This document shows positions 35,985 to 48,500 of a stretch of 64,000 bases of DNA, one piece after another. How positions within the stretch are numbered: position 1 is the stretch's first letter; every line of letters starts with the position of its first letter. This DNA is from Antedon bifida (taxonomy: Eukaryota > Echinodermata > Crinoidea > Comatulida > Antedonidae). Made by a program: the position numbers and the translations under genes. The DNA is taken from the NCBI GenBank assembly GCA_963402885.1, contig OY727096.1, positions 23,107,820 through 23,171,819 of the forward strand, given 5' to 3'. The notes below the pieces were generated by a model that saw only the letters and a program-made list of their open reading frames with translations, was not told where the DNA came from and ran no database searches.

Positions 35985-36032
35985 GTCGGTCGGTCGGTCT
36001 GTCTGTCTGTCGGTCTGTCTGTCTGTCGGTCC
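35985..36032. repeat. (GTCT/GTCG)n tetranucleotide repeat
   Basis: Twelve units of GTCT or GTCG in mixed order. Confidence 0.95.
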
Positions 36033-36838
36033 GGTATCACTATGCGTTTTAGCACGCGACTTAATGGCTGTTGGCCTTGTTTTTTAACGTGGCCATCTTA
36101 AACGTAAAGGTTGCAACAACTCTTGGATATGTAGAGTACATTTATGAATAATTGTAACATTTTGTAAATTAGTGTCACTGATTGACCATCGGTAAATATA
36201 AACATACATACTTAATATGCCGTAATGATAATAATTGATAGACAAATACAGATTTGTTTTCGGATAGAAACACAGACTTATGTTGTTTCTCACTGTGTAC
36301 AATGATACTGGTTTATAAGTATGGTGCTTAACATTATATTGGTAAAATCTTAAAGGTCGGTTTAGAGTGAGTTCTAGCTAAGTACATCTTGTCAATGATA
36401 ATGCTGTCCAATATAATATAATTAAAGGTGAGTGGGTAATGTTTTGATATTTATTAGAAAACTACTACCAGCCTAGTTCAAAGAACACTAATTGATTAAT
36501 AGATTTAGTCGAGAATATTATTTTACCTTAATATTGAAATATAAGGAAATAGAAGAACATTTTTTTTTCGACAGAGAGAGAGAGAGAGAGAATAAAAAAT
36601 GTTTGATGGTTTGTATTTTGCAAACAGACAGGCCACTCCTGCACTGATTAGCCAAGCACATTGATTTTAAAGTAGATTTGCAATGAGCACATGGGTGTGT
36701 TTTATTTATATGATTTCCTATCGTGGAAGCATAAAGAAAATAGAAACTATTTTTTGAATTTCCTCTATGGCAATTACCAAATAATTAATCTATTTTAACA
36801 TTCGATGGTTGATAAAACCAGGGAAGAGTAAAAGTACA

Positions 36839-36890
36839 GTATTATTATCATTATCATTATTATCATCATTATTATTATTATTATTATTTT
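36839..36890. repeat. (ATT/ATC)n microsatellite
   Basis: Trinucleotide run of ATT with ATC interruptions. Confidence 0.9.
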
Positions 36891-37026
36891 CAATCTTCCC
36901 TGATAAAACTATGTTTGATAGTGTAGGCCTAGGCCTATACAAAAGTAAATTACTGAAAAAACATGATGGTTAAACTGACTTGGTCACACATGATACAAAA
37001 TAAACAATAAATATCAGTTAAATGTG

Positions 37027-37168
37027 AAAAGATCTGTCTACGCTATCAAACTAGTTTGACAAAAAAAAGTGTGATGTGCCCAAATATATGACATCATCAT
37101 CATGTCCATATATGGGCACATCACATTTTTTTGTCACATAAGGTTTGATAGTGTTGAAACAGAGCTTA
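37027..37168. mobile_element. CArG-MITE copy 2
   Basis: 'gatctgtctacgctatcaaactagtttgac' at the left as a diverged terminus, complement at the right. CCATATATGG at 37106-37115. Confidence 0.8.
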
Positions 37169-37620
37169 AGAGAACCTTTCAAGCCTTTAAAAATACTACA
37201 GTATACGTTTGCCTAAATTTAGAAGAAAAAAAAGTAGATCGCAACTGAACGAGTATAACCTACTGTGTACTAAGAGGACAAAATTAGTTAGGATAAAAAT
37301 CCTCCTCCGAAGATTATTCCGTCACGAAATACATGAAAAATAGTATTTACAGTACCTGTAACTAGTAGTACTAGTATTAGTGTAGCATCAACGACAGCAG
37401 ACTTCTCAATGATCTTTCAACCAGCAGCCAATAAACAATACTACAGTTATATACCAAGACGGATACAATTCAGGCGCCTACCGCAACTGAAAATGGTTCT
37501 GGATAATACTTGATATACTCTTGGTAAAATACTTGATAGGCTTTTTCATTGAAGTGAGGAAGCGTAATTCGAATACAGTATTCAAAGAGTACGCGCGGAA
37601 ACGATTATGATTGGAAGGTT

Positions 37621-40600
37621 GACAAATGCCATTGTATTATAAAAAATATGCACAAACATTTAAGATAAATGTAACGATAGTAAAGAGTGGAAGGCCAATG
37701 ACAAGTACACACACTCTCAATATTGCATTCAACAACCACCAATATAATTGCAATGAAGTTCGTAATATATGAATTAATTTTCAGTATTTTTAATGTATAC
37801 AGGTCTAAGTATGGATGTAATTTATGTATTTATGAATTATGTAAATGTAAGTTTCAGAAGCAGATCCGTATTTATTGTTTATATATAGGTCTATATGTAC
37901 ATGTAAATGATAATGACAACTTCTTTTATTTACTTTGTAAATAAAGTAAATAAATAAACGACAAAATTAACATTTATAATTACAAAATTGATTTAAACAA
38001 AGAAAAGGGGAAAATTCTTGAAGCAGATGCTTATAAAAGAAAAAACCCCATTTAAATATCAAATTCATTAATAAATGTAAATCAGCTCAAAATGAAACCG
38101 TATGAGCTCGAAAAACAATATATGGATAATATACAAAAATAATGAATGTTTATGCGAGTACTAATTGTGACAGATAGGTTAGGCAAGACGGGTGAAAATA
38201 CAATATTTTATCTTTCGTCGAATCATGGAGATCCTAACTTATTTATCCATGGTCGAATGAAATTATGTTCCATTGCCCGAATATAAAACAGTTCAGTCTC
38301 CGCACATAGACAAATTGTTAAAACAATTTAATTAACATGTTTCCAACGAGCTCAATCTTTGAGGGATGAGATTGAGGGATGAGATTGTAAAATGAGATGC
38401 TCAACTTTTATTAAATTTTATTTAAAATTTAGGGGCCCAGACCAGCTGACTCCGCTTTTCCCTCCAACACCGGATCCGATCAGGCATATGTCTTGTAAAA
38501 TTAATAGTAAATTTATTTGATGCCCGCCATTATTCGTTGTTATTCGCTTGTATGGCGCGTCATAGCAAGACCTGCAAGTACCAACAGTACTAGCAAATAA
38601 AGTATGGAACGCCACAAACGCATAAAAGACAATGTGTATAATAAAATACAAAAGTAGATAAGATACTGTACATTTTTCATACAATGATTAAAATCTGTTT
38701 TTATTTCAGATTTCAATAGCATTGGCCAGTTACTACTTCACAAGCTTACAAAAGGTACTAAATAAACGCTGCTCACTTTCATATAATAGTAACAACAAGG
38801 GATTGAGAAATGAACTGAGAGCATGTAACATACAAACAAGGCCTAATATATAGTAATACAGTATTGGGTATAGTCCTACAATAATGTGTATAGGCCTAAC
38901 ATGTGGCGTACAATATGTGCCACAGATACTACGGTGACGAAGCATTTCCAACACTATATAACGACATAACGAATACACGTCTTGCGTCGCTTTGTGCACT
39001 AAACAACGACGCATGGTATTGTGTCGCCTTGTGGGGTGCTGTCAGCAAAACAATAGAGTTACAAAAAATATTTATATAAGAATAGCACCGTATACCACTG
39101 TATCAACCCAAAGCTATAAGAACCAACATATTAAGTAAATATATATATTTGTATGAATTAGGGAGTTTAGATAAAAACTACATGAAATTTAAAAAAAAAA
39201 CCCCAAAAATGTATATGAGGTGCTGTTACCAGTAATGTTACCTACAGTATACCCATTACAATCATTCACCATACTGACTCGGGAATAAGTCTACCACCTT
39301 TGAACGAAAAGTGTGCCCAGTTTGGGGTGGGCTTATACCAGAGGTTATGCATCAGATTAATCCAACATGAATATTACTCTATATACAAGGGTGGGGTTAT
39401 AACTGACTCTTCAATGTATAACGACACAGTGGAAAACCTATGGACATAAATATATTCAAAATGCGTACAACAGAAATTTATTTTTACAATGATTATTAGC
39501 ATCCATGGGACAGCTCTCACACAATTTCAATATAAAACATTAACATTTTATTTATATCTGAATTACTCTACAACAAAATATACCACTCTTAATATTTCAA
39601 AAAACTATAATGCCATTACAATCGTTTCTATATTCGTAAATGTTATAAAATTAAATTCTATCAAGTCAGGAATTAACTATCTTCTTCAAAATAGCAAATA
39701 AAATTTGAAAATACTATTTCAGATAAATTAACTTAAAATTTGAGGTATTTCATATCGGAGCAAGAACCATTTTGTAGAAGGTGTGAAAAATATATCATAT
39801 TCAATAAAATACAGTAAATTTGGACAAATTTGTTCAAAATACATATTTGTAGATACTACCAGAACAAAATTTGTTTGTTACTGTAGCAGGCACTTTCATT
39901 AAACTATCTGTTTTCATACGAATACAGTTTATACCATTTTATACGTTTTACTAATAAAATATTCTATAACATCAGGACATTCAAAATTGGTTTATTACAG
40001 TACTCTATCCAAGTATCTGTTTAAAAAAAAATTAAAGTAAATATAATTATCTAAATATCACGACTTCACGTCTATTATGAAAACAGCATTTTAAAAAGCA
40101 GCCCTGAACATGATTAATAAACACACATAGTTACATGTCATCACATATTTGGTCCCCTGAACATGTATAATGGCTTTGAAAGTATGCATCCAGGGCCACT
40201 GAACAAGCATATAAAAGCATGCTGCGTACACGTGTGCCCCGAACACTTCATATTTCAGTATACATTATTATATATTGTTTTTCTGTCAATTGTTTGAGGC
40301 ATATTATTTTAACAAACACGTACAAAAGCCAAACATTCTTTGATTTGCAAAACATACTTTCTTACACAAAGTAAAATTAAAATTATTAATATCAACAAAT
40401 GAAAAACAGAAGATCTTAAATAGATTGGAATATTCCATTATTGTGTGGGGTGAAAATGTAACAGCATGAAACACTTTGTAAACAGGCAAACAGTAAAATT
40501 ATCTCCATACAAATGTGTACACAGACAAATACCATATTCTATTAGTGACAACATTACTAACTGAAAAGTTTGTAACACACTTTAAATATCATTATTACAT

Positions 40601-42293
40601 TTGATTTGTAAGATATAAACCTTTGGATCATGTGTACACATTTCACATTCATGTGATATACATAGTTTATATTTCCCATAATATTGATTATACTCATTTA
40701 ATAACATTACAATATGGGAATATCCCAAATATGATGACAGAATAACAAAACATTACCATAAAACAATAGATCATTAGAATGTTGTTTATGAAGGAGCTTG
40801 CTCAGTAGCACTAATATTTAACAATTTAACCGGTGATAGTATTTTGATTTGAAAGGGTACAATATTCAAACTTGATATTTATACTAATATTTGGAATGAT
40901 GCTCTAAACATGATTAACAATTGACTAATGATATCAACATCAGCAGTCTGAAAGCACGAGCATATTCAAAGATGAAACCAGAGACATGGTAATATATGTC
41001 TCTGTTGAAAACTAATATTCTTTGTGTTGAACGATAATATTGAATTTCCACAAACAATACAGAAACAAAGAACATTGTAGTCCAATTGTCATCATCGGCT
41101 TAAAAGTCTGTTACGCATCGCTTGTTACACACCGCCTGTGGTGATCGTTTTATGCAGCAAGTCTGCCGTGTGTCTATATATAGTGTAGCATATCTATCCC
41201 ATAATCCTTCCTCGGATAAAACGTGGCTGAATCGCATCGTTGATTGTACCGACCGTGTATCACTCCTAAACGTTCGCAGCAACTGTATTCACAATCAAGA
41301 GCTTGTACAATATGGTTTATTCACAATCTGTTCAAATGTCAACCCAGCAATCGTATTTACATAATCCAATGCCCTTAATAAACGTTACAATTTAAGTACA
41401 ATATAACATTATACAATTACATAAAGAGAATATTAAATATACAACAGCAAGACCATCATGTGATCACAATGTTCAGTTGTCAAAACCTTCACGCTTGGAT
41501 GCACAAAGTTGGTTCACATTAATAACGTACATTTCTGGAGGTTCACATTGTCTGTTTTACACTCTTGAATTCGTAAATAGGTTCTGTTCACACAGAGCAA
41601 AAAGCTTGACAATTCACATTGCAATGTTTGAAATTGTTTCACATTAAATCCAAATACAGGATTCAGCTCCTGTAATTCTTGTATTAAGGATACAAACATG
41701 TTTTGATTTTGTCAAATTATTATACATCTCCCGCCGGTAACACGCAAGATGTTGAGTTTATACAGTATGTACATTTAGTCACTCTTGATTCACTCACTGT
41801 TCTTTGTCATCATCCTTTGTATGTTCATCATTTTGTGTTTACACACAGCTGAATTTGTCTTGATAATATGAGTTCACAAACAGCTGAATTTGTCTTGATA
41901 ATATGCGTTCACACAAACATCTGAACTACACCAAGTAGACGACTCATATTTTGTATTCATATACAGATATTATACTCTTGATATAAGAAAAATAAATCCA
42001 TGTCACGCTTCAATATAAATTTAATCCTTTTCTAGGTACTAGCTTTTCTGTTCAAATACAACTTTTTAAATGTACACTTGATCTTTCACTTGGCCCAAGC
42101 TGTTTGTGTTCAAATGTACAAAGTAACTTGTCTATTTTAAGCCAAATCTGTAACTGCCATGTCAGCAAAAAAATATTGATATATTGTTTTCAAATATACA
42201 ATTCAATTCCCTACTTTACCAACTTATTGATAGATAGTTGCTGGTTACATTTTAAATCATCTCAAACGATGATAGTCAGTTTCCTTCAATAGT
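37621..42293. other. Gene-free stretch downstream of the HDAC gene
   Basis: 4.7 kb of AT-rich sequence with no recognisable coding exon on either strand. The part nearest the HDAC stop codon (about 40-42.3 kb) may be its 3'UTR on the minus strand; no single poly(A) site stands out. A 35-bp duplication is at 41842-41914. Confidence 0.5.
41842..41914. repeat. 35-bp tandem duplication
   Basis: The block 'cagctgaatttgtcttgata' plus 'atatgngttcaca' occurs twice in succession. Confidence 0.85.
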
Positions 42294-42590
42294 GTAGCCT
42301 TCCGTCAGCCACTATGAAGTTTCTGTATGTTGTAGCCTTCTATCAGCCACTATGAGACATCTTTATGCTGTAGCCTTTTATCAGCCACTATGAAGTATTT
42401 TTATGCTGTAGCATTCTATCAGCCACTATGAAGTATCTTATGTTGTAGCTTCTATCAGCCACTATGAGGCATCTTTATGCTGTAGCCTTTTATCAGCCAC
42501 TATGAGGCATCTTTATGTTGTAGCCTTTTATCAGCCACTATGAAGCATCTTATGTTGTAGTCTTCTATCAGTCACTATGAAGTATCTGCT
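42294..42590. repeat. 38-bp minisatellite, eight units, overlapping the HDAC stop codon
   Basis: Units of 36-38 bp, 'gtagccttctatcagccact' followed by 'atgaagcatctttatgct' with variants, repeated eight times. The last unit carries the HDAC stop (42575-42577) and the final codons. Confidence 0.92.
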
Positions 42591-45500
42591 TGTGTTTCTT
42601 CTATTATTATTTCTGCATCCATTGGCTCCTCTCTGAAATAAATTTAGAATTTGATGAACACCCCAACATATTTTTAAAGTCCAAACAAATTCAAATGTTT
42701 TGTAATTGTCACTTGCACTACCAAGACCAAACAAACATTTTTTCAATGAATTTCTGATGAAATATGATGAGTTATTGTGTAATCATCATTTTAATGCTGG
42801 GCCTGTTCAGACTAAATTAAGATATCTGGTAAGTTGGTGTCATGGTCTTTTTTCTTATTTTATTTTTTAGTTGCCCTACGTACATTTTTAGTTGCCCGGG
42901 ATCGAGGGCAACTGAGAGCCCAGAAGGGATATGTTTAAAATTAGTTACTTACTCTGCTGGTTGTTCTTGTTTAACTTGCATTGAGAGTGATGCCATTGCA
43001 TTAACTGTTTCTTCATGTTCTTTGTCAGCAGCCTCACTAGCTGAACACGCTGCCAGGTTAGCTTTGTTCCTCACACTCGTCCAGAACTCGGCTGTCAAAT
43101 GATTCATTCATTAATGTAATAATTTATGATTGAGTAAAATAGTGGTAACACGAGTACACATGGACACAAAATATTAGCATAAACACATGATTAGTAGAGT
43201 TGTAATTTGGTGGTTACTGTGCTTGCCTTCCAAACCCAATATCAGGGGTTCAATCCTGTGCTAGTGCCAGGGTTGGAACTCACAACTCTTTGTACTCCAC
43301 TTCAAAGTCTCAAATGAGTCTTGGTTTATAAGTACGATACAATTTATCAATCCGGTAAATGGCGAGCAATCTTGCTGTTGGGTGTCGATGAAATAATTAT
43401 AAGTAAAGAGGAAAATAAACGAATACTGAACTTTCTACTTACATTGAATTTGAACAGTTTTTTGTAGGCATAAAACAGCATTTTTGCAAGGTCGTCTCTC
43501 CATGACCTCTCTGGAAAACTGTAACTCTGGTCCATCTTTACCTAAAAGCACCATGGCGCAAGCCTCGGCCGCATCACAGATTGAAGTCAGGTCGTAGCCT
43601 CCTTCCAATACGAGCACCACACGGCCTCCAGCTAGGGTCATTAGCTGGCGAGTCATATATGCAAATCCTACATGAAACACAAGACACTCTGAACTTACTG
43701 TATACAATACACATGTCACAAGCCATGTGGTGTCAAAGGTTGTATGACAGACATATTTACTTTAATGGGCCAGTATAATGCTATAGTGTATCATTACATG
43801 TCATATATATATATAGACGTCTGGGCGGAATTACACATACTTATACACACTCATTTTAAGATGCTTATAGAGCATTTTTAAATTATGTAATACTGTTAAT
43901 ATAGATATTTGCGGTACTAGACGTACCATTTATTTTGTATCACCAGAATATATATATACAGTATTTCTTTTACAAGAATATTTCTATAAGTTTAATCTAA
44001 ATCATAATGAACGGAAAACATGGTATTTGATACAAAATGGATTATGCAACGAGCCGAAGCTCTTAAAACTGTTCAATATATAGTGAGTGTGGAAGCACAC
44101 ATCCCAATGTCCCTGCATGATACACGACAACTTAGGACCTAGGAACTATGGATAATGTATCGTTGGTCGTCGACTGGACATAGAATCTTAAAAAACTTGA
44201 GTGTGGAAGCACAGATCCCAATGTTCCTGCCGCATGATGTAACTAATCACTTCTACTACTTACCAGCATGCGATACTTCATATCCACCAAGTGGGTTTGG
44301 ATGACCTGGGGCAGCATCAAATCCAGCTGATACTAACACTACATCAGGTGAGAACTCTCTAGCCAACGGCATCACAATAGTCCTAATAAAAGTGAAGAAC
44401 TTAAATTATGGGATGGCAAAAAAAAAAAAAAACAGGCTAAAGCTTCATTAACACCTGTTATGGTTCATGAAAAATGGTGCTGTTCAAATCGAAATACTCA
44501 TTTTTCATTATTTAACAAAACGGCACCGTCAAATCCAGTTCACGAAGCATATCACTGTTTTTGACAATGATTTGATTTGAACGTATGATTCAGGTATTTA
44601 AGTCAGAAGATGTTTTGTCCAACTCTGCCATAATTTAGTCTAGTTGTTTAAAAGAATTATTGTTCATTTAAATGATAAGGGATCATGTCAAAATTATTCT
44701 ACTATAGTAACTACATTTTCACATGGTCCCTTACTTTGTATATTTTTTGTATATTTTTGTAAGATCATTTCAATCCAGACCTTTTTATTTGAATTGCCCC
44801 ATGTGGGATGATTAAAGAATTTTGAATTGAATTGCATAATGCTGGAAATCAACAAACCTAAAGGCAGCTAAATACTCAGCATCTCCTAGGGGAGGATCAA
44901 GGCCACCATGCCACGCAACGTTCACATTGAATCCAAGACCATCACCACAACCACACTGTAAATAAAAACAATTTCATTTACTTTATTAACATAAAAAATT
45001 AATATGGAACAGTTTTCTAAAGGTTAAGTCAATAAATTTAAATTTTTGATCATAACACTAATAGGAAAAATTTACTGTACCTTCCAAACTTTTATCTACT
45101 GACTGGTGAACATTTTTTTGTGATTAAAAGTTTAAATTGTTTTATATCATTTACTTTTAATAGTTTTACACAGCACATTCATTTTGTTCCTGTTTTATTT
45201 AAACATTAATAAAAAATACCCACTTCGTCAGAAGCACCTGTCCCTGGGAAGAAGTTTCCGTTGTCATGACGATGTAACGAGATGTAGAGTACATGTTGGT
45301 CATCATAAAATAATTTCTGAGTTGAGTTGCCATGGTGTACATCCTACAAATCAAAAATAATTATGTCTTTTTCATTTTCCATTTTCTTAAAACATCTATA
45401 TTATAATAGCACTAAGCCGAAATGTGTTCCTCATCTCTTCCTAAATCACAAGTCTGTTTGAGTTGGGGCACCTTTTACTTCCCCTTTATCCATTAAGCTA

Positions 45501-48500
45501 TATTAAAACGTAAAATTTGTACGAAAAATGTGTTTTTTTTAGGCCAATTTCTTTGAAACTGCCGAATGCTGCATTCTCGGCCACATTGAAACAATTAGTT
45601 CAGAAATGTAAATTTCATTGACACAATTACTGCAGTAATGTAAATGTTTCTATTGAGAAGATTTACAGTAACTGTACAAGAATAACTAAACACAAAATGT
45701 ATCTTTACCCAATCTACAATCAGAATCTTGTTGAGTTTCAGTTCTTTGCGCAGTTGTTTGGCAGCTATGGCAATGTTGTTGAAGAAGCAGAAGCCCATGG
45801 CCTGTGAGACCTCTGCATGGTGACCTGGAGGTCGCACCAGAGCAAAACCATTCTTAAGAGATCCTGTAGATACCTTGAAAGCAAGATCTATTACACATCC
45901 CACTGCCTACATTAACAATAACAAGCAATTATGTTTAGTAAGTAAAAGTTAAATCTTCTTTAATAACTACAGTATAAAATAGACTCATCATGTAAATAGT
46001 TATTTACAGTATTTATTTATTAACAGTTTAGAAAGAAGCATATTCAGTAACATACAAACTAGTGTCTAAAGCTCTGTCTACACTATAAAACGTGATGTGC
46101 ACAAATATGGAAACGATGATCATATCACTACTATATTTCAGTAACATCACGCTATTTGATCAAACTCCTGGACAGAGCTTTAAACATTAACTAATATAGG
46201 TTTATTAAATTTTAAAAATGATTTCTTTTATTTATAGCAGTATGGTTCCTTTATGACACTTGTATTCAAAAGACACTTGTGAAACAAACGAGGCGAAACA
46301 TATTCTTTATATGTTCTTTAGATTAGGGGACACCTGTTGGGTCCTGACGGTGTCCCCTTAATAGAGGTTCTACTTTAAAAGTATCTATTTGATAGCTGCC
46401 CTCTGTAACATACCATTTTCACAGCACCTGATGAATTGTAGTCATTCCAGACAGTGTCATTGTCAGAATCTACACCAAGACCACCACACGGTAAATAGGT
46501 AAAGTTTAGCCGAGGAATGATTGCTAACAAACAAAATAAAATAAATATATGTCATAAATATCTAACTATTTAGTCACTAAAAGTAGTTAATACATAGATC
46601 TTGCTGCATCAATATACTTGACGTTTCTTTTTTTATTGCATGGTTAGACCTGTGTGTGAAAGTAACCAAATGTTGCATTGTCTTATCATGGTCAATTCAA
46701 ATTGTTGGTACCAATGAAAATATAAATGATAATGAATATGACAATGTAAATGACAATGTAAATGACAACGTAAATGACAATGGAAACGACAATGTAAATG
46801 CCAATGTAAATGACAATGGAAATGCCAATGTAAATGACAATGTAAATGCCAATGTAAATGACATTATAAATGACATTATAAATGACAATGTAAATGTACT
46901 AACCAAGTTTTGAACTGTCTAATCTTGATCGATTCAAATTGTTGGTACCATAAAATAAAGTATATCCTTCGCTATGACATGATTGTATCTCTTCCAATGT
47001 CCCCTTTCTCCCATGAAGTTGCTGTCAACAACAAAAAAATATAGAAAAATCAATCAACCAATCAGAGTAGAGCTGGTGGGTTGGTTACAATTAATTATAA
47101 ATCAATAAAAGAGCAATAACATATTTTTATCATAGATCTTCAAAAGGCGTGTTCTATTTAAAATTCAGCACAATAAAAGTGGCTTCAGGTTGAGATATTT
47201 GCATACACAATGAGTACTTAACCACTAGATAAAAAATAATAGACCAAAAATCTGTCCATGTTGAAGTTCCATGGGTCAGTGGAGGACATAATCAAAATTT
47301 CTTCAATTGAAGATGAATATTATAAAAAATGAACAAACAAACAAAAGATAGTCCATCTTTGACTTACGTGGCATTCGGCAACAATACCCCTCTCTTGAAG
47401 CCTTGCCCATATGCTCTGTAACCTCCCTGGATGTTCCGGGTGGTTTGAGTTGTCCCCACAAGAACACTGGTGTTTCAACATCTGTTGATCGAATGCTAAC
47501 CCTAAAAAGCAACAATGATTGACATATTAGACAGTGCTATATAGTGTAATGGTAAAAGAATCAGAGGCATGGATTCAAAACCTGTCTGTTCCATATTGCT
47601 TGTATTTATTTTTATTTATTCATAGGAATCACCATTATATCGGTGGCACACATTTATCAGTTAATGGTGCATCCAATTTACAGACAAAGTTACAAATAAC
47701 ATAAGCCACAAAGTTCTAACTGATACATAACATCAAAACAAAATGTAAATTAATTAATTAATTAAATATGTATGGGAATACATAATATACAATGTACAAT
47801 ATATATAACTACAAAAAAAAATATATAAAACAAAACAAAAGAAATACAGTATCTTTAGGCAAGATGGTTTACTCTCATTAACCCATCCTTCAGATAAGAC
47901 ATACAATAATTTGTCTCATGTTCACACATTGTACATGTGCACGATGAAGAACATGTTACACTATTATATAAGGTTTCATCGCCTGGTGTGCTGATCATTA
48001 GATGCTGCTCTGTGGCTGCCATTTGTATGCAGACGGCCTAATCTGAATTTTCTCAACTGAGGACGAATTGTAATACATTTAAGCCCAGTGATGGTATACA
48101 GTTTTGCCATGTTCTGTGAGATGACAATTTCTAGTTGTTGATCTGTATTAGCATTGAGACATTGCTAATATAAACATACCAAGCTCAGGCCTTGTCTTTT
48201 AAGGCGAACGAGTGCAATCACTCATCTAACACAGTCCTAAACTGCCCTTGAGGATTGCGATTTACAACACGCTTAAATTTAGTAAACTTCTACACACCAA
48301 AATACAAACATCACACCTACAGCACCCCTGAATGTATTGAGGATTGCAATTTGTAGCACACCTAGACAAGGCCTGCAAGCTACCATAAGGGATATAACTT
48401 AAAACACCAAGGGATACTACTTAAACCAACCTACCAGTTGTACAATCATTTCTGAGTTGGTCATTTCTTGGGAATGTGCTTGATGTACCTGGTGGTAAGC

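Larger units (their letters stand above)
35334..37355 (-). other. Probable 5'UTR intron and leader region of GPCR copy 3
   Basis: Counterpart of 13297-15348 at copy 1. The acceptor ends at 35334. The candidate donor ACAG|GTACTGTAAAT at 37356/37355 is conserved in copy 1. The intron would be about 2.02 kb against 2.05 kb in copy 1. Inferred from paired conservation only. Confidence 0.45.
36200..37620. repeat. Segmental duplication partner of 14480-15640
   Basis: Blocks 36200-36480 and 37260-37620 align in the same order with 14480-14750 and 15260-15640. The intervening stretches are replaced by unrelated sequence, including a CArG-MITE here and a tandem array there. Confidence 0.75.

Noticed and set aside
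42294..42590. CRISPR-like array
   Set aside because: Units are contiguous and similar throughout, with no spacers; it is a eukaryotic minisatellite.
43199..43335. A functional tRNA gene
   Set aside because: The B box is good but no cloverleaf can be formed and a second copy with the same body and tail shows it is a SINE.
46656..46913. 85-codon Asn/Asp/Val-rich frame and its 69-codon opposite-strand frame
   Set aside because: Both are readings of the 12-bp minisatellite inside an HDAC intron; no start context, domain or splice support.
47985..48167. Additional HDAC exon between exons 12 and 13
   Set aside because: There is an acceptor-like site, but joining it to exon 12 gives an immediate stop and its own frame ends in a stop; more likely a retroelement remnant.
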